A DNA stretch of 64,000 nt from Roseobacter sp. SK209-2-6 (GCF_000169455.1 NZ_AAYC01000014.1:46506-110505), one strand, 5' to 3'; numbered from the stretch's first letter, positions 16,869 through 26,577 are shown. Made by a program: numbers and translations. The notes: generated from the letters alone by a model not told the origin.

Positions 16869-16890
16869 AATGACGTAACTTTTCGTCATT
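16869..16890. promoter_or_regulatory. Inverted repeat between Lrp and decarboxylase genes
   Basis: Perfect 7-bp arms AATGACG and CGTCATT around an 8-base AT-rich centre, 15 bases upstream of the Lrp start and 72 bases upstream of the decarboxylase start. Size (22 bp) and shape fit an Lrp/AsnC site. Confidence 0.6.
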
Positions 16891-16961
16891 ATAGACAGAG
16901 TGCCGAGAGGAATCGACGGGAAATCCGCGGAAAATATGAAAAACAGATGAGGCTTAATCTG

Positions 16962-18113
16962 ATGCAGCACATCCCCCCGCTTTGGCTTGACCCCGAAACC
17001 CACCTGGCGCGACGCACGCCGGATCATCCGATCCTCTATTTTTCGCCCAGGGTGCTGCACCATGTGGCAGAACGGTTTCAGGCGGGCTTTGGCGGGCTGG
17101 TGACCTATGCGGTCAAGGCCAATCCGCACCCGGCAGTGCTGTCCAATCTGGTGGCTGCCGGTATCAACGCTTTTGACGTAGCCTCACCGGCGGAGATGGA
17201 GGCGGTCCGCACCGCCAGCGCCGAGGCGGTGATGCATTACAACAATCCGATGCGCTCGCGCGAAGAGATTGACGCGGGCATCAAATATGATGTGGCCAGC
17301 TGGTCCGTGGATGAGCTTTCGGAGCTGGAAAAGCTGCATGCGGTGCCGCGCAGTAAGGAGATCGCGGTGCGTTTTGCCCTGCCGGTTTCCGGTGCGGCCT
17401 ATGACTTTGGCAGCAAATTCGGTGCCGCCCCGCTGGAAGCGGTAGAGCTGCTAAAGCGCGTGGCCGCCGAGGGCTGGACCCCGGCGCTCTGCTTCCATCC
17501 CGGCACCCAATGTGAGGATGAGGCCGCCTGGGTCGAATATATTCATGCCGCCAAACGTATCGTGGATGCCGCTGGCGTGCCGATCGCGCGCCTCAATGTG
17601 GGCGGCGGTTTTGCCGCCAACCGCGATGGCGAGGCGCCGGATCTGGAGCGCGTCTTCTCGGCGATAAACCTGGCCACTCAAGAGGCCTTTGGTGCGCAGC
17701 GTCCGCAGCTCATCTGCGAACCTGGCCGGGCCATGGTCTCTGAGAGCTTTACCCTGGCCGCCCGCATCAAGGGCATGCGCAAAGGCGGGGAGGTCATCTT
17801 CCTCAATGATGGCATCTATGGCGGGCTTGTTGATATCCGCGACATGGGCCTGCCGGGCCGGGTCGAGGTGGTCAATGCCGATGGCCAGCACCGCCAGGGC
17901 GAGCGCCGCCCGCGTGTGGTCTTTGGGCCGACCTGCGACAGCCTCGACCGTCTGCCGGACGGGTTGCCGCTGCCAGAGGATACCCGCACTGGGGATTATG
18001 TTCTCTTCCCGGGACTGGGCGCCTATTCATCGGCGATGAGCACGCAGTTCAACGGCTATGGTCTTTCTGACGTGGCGACGGTGATAGAGCTCTCTGGACA
18101 ACAGCCAAAGTAA
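16962..18113 (+). CDS. Type III PLP-dependent decarboxylase (ornithine/lysine/diaminopimelate type)
   Basis: 383 residues with the alanine-racemase-like barrel and C-terminal sheet domain of eukaryotic-type ornithine decarboxylases. The PLP lysine is in YAVKANPHP. The pyridoxal phosphate-binding glycine loop is LNVGGGFAANR, and the CEPGRAMV motif and the late GPTCDSLDRL motif (the cysteine from the partner subunit) are present. It releases CO2 from ornithine or lysine, giving putrescine or cadaverine. This would supply or share the amine pool handled by the cluster at 1-8.7 kb. The ATG at 16962 has GAGG nine bases upstream; an ATG at 16947 adds five residues. Probably regulated by the divergent Lrp protein. 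Confidence 0.88.
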   Translation: MQHIPPLWLDPETHLARRTPDHPILYFSPRVLHHVAERFQAGFGGLVTYAVKANPHPAVLSNLVAAGINAFDVASPAEMEAVRTASAEAVMHYNNPMRSREEIDAGIKYDVASWSVDELSELEKLHAVPRSKEIAVRFALPVSGAAYDFGSKFGAAPLEAVELLKRVAAEGWTPALCFHPGTQCEDEAAWVEYIHAAKRIVDAAGVPIARLNVGGGFAANRDGEAPDLERVFSAINLATQEAFGAQRPQLICEPGRAMVSESFTLAARIKGMRKGGEVIFLNDGIYGGLVDIRDMGLPGRVEVVNADGQHRQGERRPRVVFGPTCDSLDRLPDGLPLPEDTRTGDYVLFPGLGAYSSAMSTQFNGYGLSDVATVIELSGQQPK

Positions 18114-18163
18114 AGCTAAGGTCGCTCCTTCAAGCCGCACAATGCGCGAAGAGGGGGCGAGCC

Positions 18164-20461
18164 ATGGAAAAATTCGGAAAAAGCCAGCCGGTCAAACGGG
18201 TTGAGGATGTTCGGTTTCTGACCGGGCAGGGGCGCTATATCGAAGACAGCGCCCCCGAAGGATCGCTGCGCGCCTGGGTGCTGCGCAGCCCGGTGGCCCA
18301 TGGGGTGATAACCGAGCTGGACCTGAGCGATGCACGCGAAGCAGAGGGCGTGCATCTGGTTCTGTCCCATGCGGATCTGGCTGCAGCCGGGGTCATCACA
18401 ACCATGGATGCCTCGGTGGTCAAAAACCGGGATGGCAGCGATGGTTTTGCAACAGAGCGCCATATGCTGGCCAAAGATCGCCTGCGCTATGTCGGGGAGC
18501 CGGTGGCTGTGATCATCGCAGAAACCCTGGATCAGGCCCGCGACGCCGGTGAGATGATCCTTTTGGATACTGAAGACCTGCCGGTGAAGCTGGACCTCCA
18601 TGCAGGCGGTGAGCCGCTGCATGCGGCGGCACCGGACAACCGGGGTTTTGACTGGGGCATGGGCGATGAGGCGGCAACGGAGGCGGCCTTTGCCACAGCG
18701 GCTCATACTGTTGCCCTGCAGGTCGAAGACAACCGCATCATCGTCAATACCATGGAGCCGCGCGGCTGTTTTGCCGATTGGCGGGAGGGACGCCTGCATT
18801 TCGCCTTTGGCGGTCAGGGGGTCTGGGGCGCGAAAAGCCAGCTCGCTGCCAAACTGGGCCTGGCCGAAGAGGATGTGCATGTGACCACTCCGGATGTGGG
18901 CGGCGGTTTTGGCATGAAGGCGATGACCTATCCAGAGTATTTTGCTGTGGCCCATGCGGCGCGGGCGCTGGGGCGCCCGGTTTTTTGGATGTCAGAACGC
19001 ACCGAAGCCATGCTGAGCGACAATGGTGGTCGTGACCTGACTTCGCTGGCGGAACTGGCCTTTGACAAGGATCTGAAGATTACCGCCTATCGGGTCACGA
19101 CGCGTTGCAACTTGGGGGCTTACAACTCGCAATTTGGCCAGCCGATCCAGACCCAGCTGTTCAGCCGGGTGCTGGCGGGAGTCTATGACATCCAGACCGC
19201 TTGGATGCAGGTGGAGGGGATCTACACCAATACCACCCAGGTGGATGCCTATCGCGGCGCTGGGCGGCCAGAGGCGATTTATGTGCTGGAACGGGTGATG
19301 GACCGGGCCGCGCGGGAATTAGGTGTGGATCCGATTGAGCTGCGCCGCAGGAACTTTATTGCACCAGCTGCCTTTCCCTATTCCACGGTTACTGGTGAAA
19401 GCTACGATGTGGGGGATTTCAACAAGGTGTTGGACCGGGCCCTGGAGGAGGCTGATTATGCCGGTTTCCCTCAGCGTCAAGCGCAGGACGCGGTGGAAGG
19501 GAAACTCCGAGGACTGGGGCTTTGTTACTATATCGAAAGTATTTTGGGTGATCCTTCAGAAAACGCAGATGTCGAATTCTTGGAGGATGGCCGGGTGAAT
19601 ATCTATGTCGGCACGCAGAGCAACGGGCAGGGCCATGAAACGGTCTATGCTCAGTTCCTTGCGGATCAGACGGGTATTCCTGCTGAGGCCATAACAGTCA
19701 TCCAAGGTGATAGTGATCGTATCGCCAAGGGGGGCGGCACTGGTGGATCGCGCTCTGTGACCACCCAGGCCAATGCTACCTTGGCCACCGTAGAAAAAAT
19801 GATCGCTGCCTTTATTCCCTTCCTGTCCGAAGAAATGGGGGTCGAAGAGGCGGATGTCAGCTTTGATGGGGAGAGTTTCAGGGCTCCTGGCTCCAACCTC
19901 ACACCTTCGTTCCTGGAGGCGGCAGAGATGGCCCGCGCGCAAGGCCGCACTGAGCTGCTGCGTCACGCGGCGCGGGCGCAATTGCCCGGGCGCTCTTTTC
20001 CGAACGGGGCCCATCTTGCCGAAGTTGTGATCGATCCGGAAACCGGAGAGACCGTCACCGACCGCTACACCGTGTTGGATGATTTTGGCAATCTGATCAA
20101 CCCGATGCTGGCCGAAGGCCAAGTGCACGGCGGGGTGGTTCAGGGCCTGGGTCAGGCCATGATGGAGCGGGTTGTCTATGATCAGGACGGACAATTGCTC
20201 ACAGCATCGTTTATGGACTACGCCTTGCCGCGTGCAAGCGACACCCCCATGATTGGATTCACCTCTGAGCCGGTCCCCTCGACCCAGAACCCCATGGGCA
20301 TGAAGGGCTGTGGCGAAGCCGGGACCGTGGGCGCACTGGCCGCGCTGGCCAATGCGGTTCAGGACGCGGTCTGGGATAGGGGGGTAACGCAGGTGGATAT
20401 GCCATTCACCCCGCTGAAACTTTGGGAAGCACTACAGGATGATACTAAAGCAGCTGAGTAA
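18164..20461 (+). CDS. Molybdenum hydroxylase large subunit, CoxL form II-like
   Basis: 765 residues, the molybdopterin-binding subunit of the xanthine dehydrogenase/CO dehydrogenase family. The N-terminal part has the KRVEDVRFLTGQGRYIED motif. GGGFGMKAMTYPEY is the cofactor loop. Residues about 362-368 read AYRGAGR, the form II variant, rather than AYRCSFR of true aerobic CO dehydrogenase. The active-site glutamate is in KGCGEAGTVGA near residue 717. Form II enzymes oxidise aldehydes, purines or aromatic heterocycles, or are uncharacterised. No small Fe-S subunit, medium FAD subunit or cofactor-insertion gene lies nearby, which is unusual. The end overlaps the next gene by 23 bases, so translation is coupled. 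Confidence 0.9.
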   Translation: MEKFGKSQPVKRVEDVRFLTGQGRYIEDSAPEGSLRAWVLRSPVAHGVITELDLSDAREAEGVHLVLSHADLAAAGVITTMDASVVKNRDGSDGFATERHMLAKDRLRYVGEPVAVIIAETLDQARDAGEMILLDTEDLPVKLDLHAGGEPLHAAAPDNRGFDWGMGDEAATEAAFATAAHTVALQVEDNRIIVNTMEPRGCFADWREGRLHFAFGGQGVWGAKSQLAAKLGLAEEDVHVTTPDVGGGFGMKAMTYPEYFAVAHAARALGRPVFWMSERTEAMLSDNGGRDLTSLAELAFDKDLKITAYRVTTRCNLGAYNSQFGQPIQTQLFSRVLAGVYDIQTAWMQVEGIYTNTTQVDAYRGAGRPEAIYVLERVMDRAARELGVDPIELRRRNFIAPAAFPYSTVTGESYDVGDFNKVLDRALEEADYAGFPQRQAQDAVEGKLRGLGLCYYIESILGDPSENADVEFLEDGRVNIYVGTQSNGQGHETVYAQFLADQTGIPAEAITVIQGDSDRIAKGGGTGGSRSVTTQANATLATVEKMIAAFIPFLSEEMGVEEADVSFDGESFRAPGSNLTPSFLEAAEMARAQGRTELLRHAARAQLPGRSFPNGAHLAEVVIDPETGETVTDRYTVLDDFGNLINPMLAEGQVHGGVVQGLGQAMMERVVYDQDGQLLTASFMDYALPRASDTPMIGFTSEPVPSTQNPMGMKGCGEAGTVGALAALANAVQDAVWDRGVTQVDMPFTPLKLWEALQDDTKAAE

Positions 20462-21524
20462 AAACCTCCTGGAATGGCTCGGGCGCCCACTGCGCTCCGA
20501 GCATTCCGGTGAGGCCAAGCTGCGGGGGCCGCAGGCCCATGTGATCATTCTGGATGGTACCATGTCGACGCTGGAGCCGGGGCATGAAACCCACGCCGGG
20601 CGCCTCTACCAGATGTGTATGGAGATGGGCGCCGAGATCTCGGTCTTTTATGAATCCGGTGTGCAGTGGAAGGGCTGGGGCAGCGCGCCCGATGTGATGA
20701 TGGGGCGCGGCATAAACCGGCAAATCCGCCGCGCCTATGGCTATCTGTCTTCGCGTTACAGACCCGGTGATCGGATCTATCTGATGGGGTATTCCCGTGG
20801 GGCCTATGCGGTGCGCTCCCTTGCTGGCGTTATCGGCGAAGTGGGGCTGCTGCAGGCCGAGCATGCGACAGTGCGCAATATCCGCACTGCCTACCGCCAC
20901 TATCAGCAGGGGGGCAGCCCCGAGGTCGTGGAGGCCTTTCGGCAAGCGCATTGCCATGCAGATGCTGAAATCGAGATGATTGGAGCCTGGGATACGGTAA
21001 AGGCGCTGGGCCTACGCTTGCCCGTGCTCTGGCGCTGGGCAGAGAGCCGTCATTCTTTCCATAACCACGAACTCGGTGCCCATGTGAAACATGGCTATCA
21101 CGCCCTGGCGCTGGATGAGACGCGGGATGTGTTTAAACCGGTGCTCTGGACCTGCCCAGAGGGCTGGAATGGTCGCATCGAGCAAGTCTGGTTTCGCGGC
21201 GCCCATGGTGACATCGGGGGCCAGTTGGCTGGTCACGAAGAAGCGCGCCCGCTCTCGAACCTGCCCTTGGTCTGGATGCTGGAAAAAGCAGAGGATTGCG
21301 GTATGCCTCTGCCACAGGATTGGCGCATGCGCTTCCCGGTTGACCCTCAGGCGCCTTCTATAGGGACCTGGCAGGGGTGGGGCAAAATCTTCTTGTTGCG
21401 TAGCAAGCGGGAGGTCGGACTGGATGCCAGTGAAAGGCTGCATCACAGTGTTCAGGGCATGCAGATGTCGGAATTGAAGAAAGCACCGGGTTGGTTTGCC
21501 GGGGCCAGCAGCAATCTGCGTTGA
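20439..21524 (+). CDS. DUF2235 alpha/beta-hydrolase domain protein
   Basis: 361 residues. The N-terminal AHVIILDGTMSTLE corresponds to the DGT motif of DUF2235, and the nucleophile elbow is GYSRG in YLMGYSRGAYAVRSLAG (serine near residue 115), followed by a WDTVKALG motif and HGDIGGQ with the probable catalytic histidine. The family includes Tle1-type phospholipase effectors of type VI secretion, but no secretion genes are here and there is no signal peptide. The frame overlaps the CoxL-like gene by 23 bases. Function unknown; a lipase or esterase activity is likely from the triad. Confidence 0.82.
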   Translation: MILKQLSKNLLEWLGRPLRSEHSGEAKLRGPQAHVIILDGTMSTLEPGHETHAGRLYQMCMEMGAEISVFYESGVQWKGWGSAPDVMMGRGINRQIRRAYGYLSSRYRPGDRIYLMGYSRGAYAVRSLAGVIGEVGLLQAEHATVRNIRTAYRHYQQGGSPEVVEAFRQAHCHADAEIEMIGAWDTVKALGLRLPVLWRWAESRHSFHNHELGAHVKHGYHALALDETRDVFKPVLWTCPEGWNGRIEQVWFRGAHGDIGGQLAGHEEARPLSNLPLVWMLEKAEDCGMPLPQDWRMRFPVDPQAPSIGTWQGWGKIFLLRSKREVGLDASERLHHSVQGMQMSELKKAPGWFAGASSNLR

Positions 21525-21577
21525 GGCCTTCGGCCGACTTAAGCCAACCCCCCGTCTTCTGTGGTGTTTGTGATCTG

Positions 21578-22066
21578 TCAGGACTTTCCCGAAAGGTTCA
21601 TTACGATACAGGTGGTTGAGCCGGTGGCGTAAAGTTTCCCATCCTCGATCCCGCGGATTTCACCATGGGCAATTCCGGTGGAGCGGCCCACATGATCGAT
21701 TTCCCCGATGCAATCAATCGTCAAACCTATGGGGATCGAGCGTAGAATATTAATCTTGTATTCCAAGGTGGTATAGACTGACCCCTTGGGTACGGCGGTC
21801 ATCACCGCACAGGCCATGGCACTGTCCAGGAGAGTTCCGTACCAACCCCCATGAACCGTGCCCATTGGATTGGTAACCTTAAATTCGGGGGTTCCTCTGA
21901 ACACCGCACGCCCCGCGGCAACCTCATGCAGGTGATACCCCAAGAGCGCTGCAATCGGCGGGCCCGGCAGCCGCCCTTCCAGGATGCCAGTCATGAAGTC
22001 GAGACCAGAAATCTGTGAGATCTCTGACATGGATAAGAGATCAGAAGGGGTTTGTGCGGTGAACAT
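21578..22066 (-). CDS. PaaI family acyl-CoA thioesterase (hotdog fold)
   Basis: 162 residues. NPMGTVHGGWYGTLLDSAMACAV carries the HGG motif and acidic helix residue of PaaI/YbaW-like thioesterases, which hydrolyse acyl-CoA or aryl-CoA esters. TTLEYKINILRSI follows as the substrate-channel strand. About 15 residues before SEISQISGLDF are weakly conserved, so the start could be the methionine at residue 13 (LLSMSEISQ). It stands alone between the convergent DUF2235 gene and metF. The substrate cannot be predicted. Confidence 0.85.
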   Translation of the reverse strand: MFTAQTPSDLLSMSEISQISGLDFMTGILEGRLPGPPIAALLGYHLHEVAAGRAVFRGTPEFKVTNPMGTVHGGWYGTLLDSAMACAVMTAVPKGSVYTTLEYKINILRSIPIGLTIDCIGEIDHVGRSTGIAHGEIRGIEDGKLYATGSTTCIVMNLSGKS

Positions 22067-22103
22067 GCCGTAAGCCTTTGCTTGTCGTACCCAGTCGCGC
22101 CAG

Positions 22104-22130
22104 AAAGCCCGACCTCCTGGGTCGGGCTTT
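22104..22130 (-). terminator. Terminator after metF
   Basis: Perfect 11-bp arms (22104-22114, 22120-22130) with a five-base loop, about 70 bases downstream of the metF stop on the minus strand; a short T run follows. Confidence 0.7.
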
Positions 22131-22201
22131 GTCTGCGCTTTCCAACTTGCGCGTTCCTTTTTGGAATGATCCTAGGGGCGCTTTGCTAGGTAGAACAAGA
22201 T

Positions 22202-23068
22202 TTACGCGACGTTCTCAAGCACTGTTTTAGGGGTGATGCCCAGAGCAAAGCAGACATCGCGGGTCAACTCAGGCCGGTTCAGCGTGTAGAAATGCAGCTT
22301 GTTCACACCACCTTCCAGTAGATCCGAGCACAGTTCGGTGCAGATCGCTGTCGCCAGCAGGTCCTCACGATCATCGCGGGTGGCTTTTTCAAAAGCATTT
22401 TCGACCCAATCAGGAATGTGGGTGCCGCAACGCTTGGCGAAATTGCGGGCCCCTTTCCAGTTTTCGATCGGCAGGATGCCGGGCACCAGCTTATCGCCGT
22501 CGATGCCCGCCTTGGCGCAGGCGTCCCGGAAGCGGAAGAAGGTTTCCGCCTCAAAGAAGAACTGGGTAAGGGCCTCATCGGCGCCCGCATCGATCTTACG
22601 TTTCAGCCAGTCCACATCGGCCTGCGCATTGGGCGCTTCGGGGTGCGGATCCGGGTAGGCGCCGACCCGCAGGGTGAATTTTCCGGTTGCTGCCAAGGCT
22701 TCGATCAATTCCACTGAATTGGCGAACCCCTCTGGATGCTGCGTGAATTTTCCAGCGCCCTTTGGTGGATCCCCCCGCAGAGCGACAATTTCTTTGACCC
22801 CGGCATCAGCAAAGTTTTCGGCAATCTCCAGGGTCTCGGCCTTGCTGGCGTTCACACAGGTCAGATGCGCCGCCACGTTGAGGCCAGAGGAACTGTGTAG
22901 CGTCTTGACCGCATCACGGGTGAGATCACGGGTGGTGCCGCCCGCCCCATAGGTCACAGAGACAAACCGCGGGTCCATTGGCGCCAGCACCTGAATGGTG
23001 TCCCAAAGCCGGAAGGAGGCTTCGAGACTTTGCGGCGGGAAGAATTCAAAGGAAATCTTGGGCGTCAT
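22202..23068 (-). CDS. metF: Methylenetetrahydrofolate reductase
   Basis: 288 residues from the ATG at 23068, which yields the standard N-terminus MTPKISFEFFPPQS; the open frame to 23293 runs into the promoter region of the divergent regulator and is rejected. The SFEFFPP motif holds the catalytic glutamate, and VTYGAGGTTRD and HLTCVNAS are family signatures, as is ALRGDPPKG. The enzyme reduces 5,10-methylene-THF to 5-methyl-THF with NAD(P)H for methionine synthesis. It is divergent from a MetR-like LysR regulator with a MetR-box-like sequence between, which is the usual control in alphaproteobacteria. Confidence 0.95.
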   Translation of the reverse strand: MTPKISFEFFPPQSLEASFRLWDTIQVLAPMDPRFVSVTYGAGGTTRDLTRDAVKTLHSSSGLNVAAHLTCVNASKAETLEIAENFADAGVKEIVALRGDPPKGAGKFTQHPEGFANSVELIEALAATGKFTLRVGAYPDPHPEAPNAQADVDWLKRKIDAGADEALTQFFFEAETFFRFRDACAKAGIDGDKLVPGILPIENWKGARNFAKRCGTHIPDWVENAFEKATRDDREDLLATAICTELCSDLLEGGVNKLHFYTLNRPELTRDVCFALGITPKTVLENVA

Positions 23069-23122
23069 GTCTCTGGTCTCTTGTGTAACTGCATCAAGGT
23101 ATTTGTTCACTTCGGTACTTGT

Positions 23123-23174
23123 TGCACGTGCAGCATTGTGAGACAATTTCATAATTCTCAAGAACAACATGAGA
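23123..23174. promoter_or_regulatory. metF-metR control region with MetR-like box
   Basis: Three dyads lie in the 117-base gap: TGCACGTGCA (perfect, 23123-23132), TGAGACAATTTCA (23139-23151, one base off the TGAA-N5-TTCA MetR consensus), and TCTCA/TGAGA arms at 23156-23160 and 23170-23174. The second is the best MetR site. Confidence 0.5.
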
Positions 23175-23185
23175 GAAACTACAAG

Positions 23186-24091
23186 ATGCATATCGAATTC
23201 CGCCATCTGCGCACCATCAAGGCCATCCATGAGGCCGGTGGCCTGGCCCGTGCTGCAGATCAGCTGAACATCACCCAAAGCGCGCTCAGCCACCAGATCA
23301 AGGGGCTGGAGGATCAGGCCGGGGTGGAGCTGTTTTTGCGCCGCTCCAAGCCGATGAAACTCTCGGCGGCGGGGCTGCGGCTTTTGCGTTTGGCAGAACA
23401 GGTTTTACCCCAGGTGGAGGCGGCACAGGCGGAGTTCTCCTCGCTGCGCGACGGTCATGCAGGCCGCATGCATATTGCCATTGAATGCCATGCCTGTTTT
23501 GAGTGGCTTTTCCCGGTTCTGGAGGGCTTCCGCAAGAGCTGGTCGGATGTGGATGTCGACATTCGGCCCGGCCTGGCATTTGAAGCGATGCCCGCCCTGC
23601 AAAAGGAAGAAGTGGATCTGGTTGTGTCCTCTGACCCGGAGGATATTCCTGGCGTTGAATTCATAGAACTCTTTGACTACAAATCCGTTTTTGTTGCCTC
23701 TTCGCATCATCCACTGGCTCAAAAACCCTATATCGAGGCGGAGGATTTTGCTGGCGAGACGCTGATCACCTATCCGGTGGAAAAGACCCGGCTGGATGTT
23801 TTTAGTCAGCTTTTGATCCCGGCGCGGGTCGAACCGGCCAGCATTCGCCAGGTGGAATTGACGGCAGTGATCCTCTTGCTGGTGGCCTCTAATCGAGGCG
23901 TCTCGGCTCTGCCAGATTGGGTGGTGCGCGAGGTGAAATACTCTTCCGATTACGTGACCCGTCCGCTGACCAAAGAGGGCATCACTCGACGTTTATATGC
24001 TGCGATCCGCAGCGAGGATCGGGAGAAGCCCTATATGCAGGAGCTGATCCGCCTGGCCAAGGTAGAAGCCCGCAAGTTGCAGCAGCAATAG
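23186..24091 (+). CDS. metR: LysR family regulator, MetR-like
   Basis: 301 residues from the ATG at 23186; an open frame to 23030 crosses metF and is rejected. The N-terminus MHIEFRHLRTIKAIHEAGG followed by ARAADQLNITQSALSHQIKGLEDQ is the MetR helix-turn-helix rather than a generic LysR one. The effector domain (HIAIECHACFEWLFPVLEGF) carries the CHACF-type motif seen in MetR proteins. MetR activates methionine genes with homocysteine as coinducer. Its divergent position beside metF supports this assignment. The C-terminal KPYMQELIRLAK is also family-like. Confidence 0.88.
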   Translation: MHIEFRHLRTIKAIHEAGGLARAADQLNITQSALSHQIKGLEDQAGVELFLRRSKPMKLSAAGLRLLRLAEQVLPQVEAAQAEFSSLRDGHAGRMHIAIECHACFEWLFPVLEGFRKSWSDVDVDIRPGLAFEAMPALQKEEVDLVVSSDPEDIPGVEFIELFDYKSVFVASSHHPLAQKPYIEAEDFAGETLITYPVEKTRLDVFSQLLIPARVEPASIRQVELTAVILLLVASNRGVSALPDWVVREVKYSSDYVTRPLTKEGITRRLYAAIRSEDREKPYMQELIRLAKVEARKLQQQ

Positions 24092-24169
24092 CGGGGTGTT
24101 TCAGCGCTCTTTTTTGCGGCGCAAAGCGACAGCGGAGGGCGTTTCCCAACACTGTGGCCGGAAATGAAA

Positions 24170-24190
24170 GCAGGGAGGCAAAATCCCTGC
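24170..24190 (-). terminator. Terminator after malic enzyme gene
   Basis: Perfect 7-bp arms (24170-24176, 24184-24190), seven-base loop, followed on the minus strand by TTTCATTT; 36 bases after the maeB stop. Confidence 0.6.
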
Positions 24191-24225
24191 CTACCCTCAT
24201 AATCTCTGTAAGATTGTCGCTATTA

Positions 24226-26499
24226 TCAGCCGTAATGCGCCACCGGTGTGCCTGCGATGGCCGCCATGTTCAACAGACCGCGCGCGGTGATCGAGGGCGA
24301 GACGATATGGGCGCGGTTGCCCATGCCCATCAGGATCGGCCCCACTTCCAGCCCGTCGGCGCGCATCTTCAGAATGTTGCGCACGCCAGAGGCCGCATCC
24401 GCATGGGCAAAAATCAGCACATTGGCCGCACCTTCCATGCGTGAGTTGGGGAAGATCCGTTCTCGCAGATCGGGATCAAGCGCGGTGTCGATATTCATCT
24501 CGCCCTCATAGACAAAATCGCGTCGCTTGTCGTCCAGGATCTCCAGCGCGGCCCGTAGGCGCTCGCCGCTGTCGCATTTGATATTGCCGAACTGCGATTG
24601 CGAACAAAGGGCGATTTTGGGCTCCAGACCAAAGCGGCGCACGTGGCGGGCGGCCCCCATCACCGTTTGAGCAATCGCCTCCGGGTCCGGTTCGATGCGC
24701 ACATGGGTATCTGCAATGAACAACGGTCCGTCTTCCAGGATCATCATCGATAAGGCGCCATGAGGAGAGTATCCGCCGCCACCCAGAACCTGGTTCACAT
24801 AGTTCAGGTGCCAGCGGTATTCGCCAAAGGTGCCGCAGATAAGGCTATCGGCTTCGCCCCGGTGCACCATGATGGCGCCGATGGCGGTAGTATTGGTGCG
24901 CATGATCGCCTTTGCCAGATCGGGGGTTACCCCCTGGCGCTGCATCAGCTTGTGATAGCTGTTCCAGTAATCATAGTAGCGCGGGTCGTTTTCCGGGTTC
25001 ACCAGTTGAAAGTCGCGACCCGGGCGAACATCCAGGCCCAGTTTCTCGCAGCGCCTCTCGATCACCTCGGGGCGGCCGATCAGGATCGGGGTCTCGGTGG
25101 TTTCTTCCAGAATGGCCTGGGCGGCGCGCAGCACTCGTTCGTCTTCGCCCTCGGCAAAGAGAATGCGGCGGGCGGCGGCGCGGGCGGCCTCAAAGACTGG
25201 GCGCATCAGCAGGGCGGATTTGAACACACTCTGCTTCAGCTTCTGCTCATAGGCGGCGATGTTTTCGATCGGCCGGGTGGCCACGCCGCTTTCCATCGCG
25301 GCCTTGGCCACGGCAGAGGAGACAACTGCCACCAAGCGTGGGTCAAAGGGTTTGGGGATCAGGTAATCGGCGCCAAAGGTCAGGTGTTCCCCTTTATAGG
25401 CCGCGGCAGCTTCGGCTGATGTGGTGGCACGGGCCAGTTCGGCAATGCCTTCGACGCAAGCGATCTGCATCTCGTCATTGATCTCGGTTGCCCCAACATC
25501 CAGCGCGCCGCGGAAGATAAAGGGGAAGCAGAGGACGTTGTTGACCTGATTGGGGAAGTCGCTGCGCCCGGTGGCGATGATGGCATCCGGTGCCACCTTG
25601 CGCGCCGCATCGGGCATGATTTCCGGTGTCGGGTTCGCCAGGGCAAAGATGATCGGCCGCTCGCACATCTTGGCGACCATCTCGGGTTTCAGTACATTGG
25701 GGCCAGATAGGCCCAGGAACATGTCTGCGCCCTCGATCACCTCCTCTAGGCTGCGCAGATCGGAAGCTTGGGCAAAGGCGGCCTTTTCCGGGTTCATATC
25801 CTCGGCGCGGCCCTCATAGACCAACCCATGAATGTCGCAGAGCCAGATATTCTCGCGCTTCACGCCCAGTTTGACCAGCATGTTGAGGCAGGCAATCCCC
25901 GCTGCGCCGCCGCCGGTTGAAACGATCTTGATCTCGTCAAAGCGTTTGCCAGCCACATGCAACGCGTTCTTGGCCGCAGCTCCAACCACAATGGCGGTGC
26001 CGTGCTGATCGTCATGGAAGACCGGTATATTCATCCGCTCGCGGCAGAGTTTTTCGACGATGAAGCAGTCGGGTGCCTTGATGTCCTCTAGATTGATGGC
26101 GCCAAAGGTGGGCTCCAGCGCGCAGACGATATCGGCCAGTTTCTCCGGATCGGTCTCGTTCACCTCAATGTCGAAACAGTCGATGCCGGCGAAGTTCTTG
26201 AACAGGACCGCTTTGCCTTCCATCACCGGTTTGGAGGCCAGCGCGCCGATATTGCCCAGACCCAGAACTGCCGAGCCGTTGGAGACCACGGCGACCAGAT
26301 TGCCGCGCGAGGTGTAGCGGGCCGCATTACCTGCATCTTCTTTGATCTCAAGGCAGGCCTCGGCCACACCGGGGGAGTAAGCGCGTGCCAGATCGCGGCC
26401 GTTGGCCATGGGTTTGGTTGCGCGGATCTCCAGTTTACCCGGCTGCGGGAACTCATGATAGTTGAGTGCGGCTTGGCGCAGGTTCTGTGAATCGGACAT
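24226..26499 (-). CDS. maeB: NADP-dependent malic enzyme with C-terminal phosphotransacetylase-like domain
   Basis: 757 residues. The N-terminal half (about 1-430) is malic enzyme: [24 protein letters not shown], the [13 protein letters not shown] nucleotide fold and [10 protein letters not shown]. The C-terminal half (about 440-757) is a PTA/PTB domain ([31 protein letters not shown]) which in this family is regulatory and lacks transacetylase activity. It oxidatively decarboxylates malate to pyruvate with NADPH. The ATG at 26499 has GGAG six bases upstream; the ATG four codons earlier is less likely. It is transcribed alone and ends at a hairpin. Confidence 0.95.
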   Translation of the reverse strand: MSDSQNLRQAALNYHEFPQPGKLEIRATKPMANGRDLARAYSPGVAEACLEIKEDAGNAARYTSRGNLVAVVSNGSAVLGLGNIGALASKPVMEGKAVLFKNFAGIDCFDIEVNETDPEKLADIVCALEPTFGAINLEDIKAPDCFIVEKLCRERMNIPVFHDDQHGTAIVVGAAAKNALHVAGKRFDEIKIVSTGGGAAGIACLNMLVKLGVKRENIWLCDIHGLVYEGRAEDMNPEKAAFAQASDLRSLEEVIEGADMFLGLSGPNVLKPEMVAKMCERPIIFALANPTPEIMPDAARKVAPDAIIATGRSDFPNQVNNVLCFPFIFRGALDVGATEINDEMQIACVEGIAELARATTSAEAAAAYKGEHLTFGADYLIPKPFDPRLVAVVSSAVAKAAMESGVATRPIENIAAYEQKLKQSVFKSALLMRPVFEAARAAARRILFAEGEDERVLRAAQAILEETTETPILIGRPEVIERRCEKLGLDVRPGRDFQLVNPENDPRYYDYWNSYHKLMQRQGVTPDLAKAIMRTNTTAIGAIMVHRGEADSLICGTFGEYRWHLNYVNQVLGGGGYSPHGALSMMILEDGPLFIADTHVRIEPDPEAIAQTVMGAARHVRRFGLEPKIALCSQSQFGNIKCDSGERLRAALEILDDKRRDFVYEGEMNIDTALDPDLRERIFPNSRMEGAANVLIFAHADAASGVRNILKMRADGLEVGPILMGMGNRAHIVSPSITARGLLNMAAIAGTPVAHYG

Positions 26500-26577
26500 C
26501 TGGCACTCCATAAAATCGATTGTTTAGTGTTAAACCAGTTTTTTGGGCGGAAATATAGCGCAAACTGACGCAATTGA

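Noticed and set aside
18164..20461. True aerobic CO dehydrogenase (form I)
   Set aside because: The active-site loop is AYRGAGR, not AYRCSFR, and no CoxS or CoxM is nearby.
23069..23293. Longer metF start and longer metR start overlapping each other
   Set aside because: Both extensions run through the shared promoter gap; the shorter starts give standard family N-termini.
24226..26499. Active phosphotransacetylase function of the malic enzyme C-terminus
   Set aside because: In the MaeB family this domain is known to be regulatory and not catalytic, and nothing here suggests otherwise.
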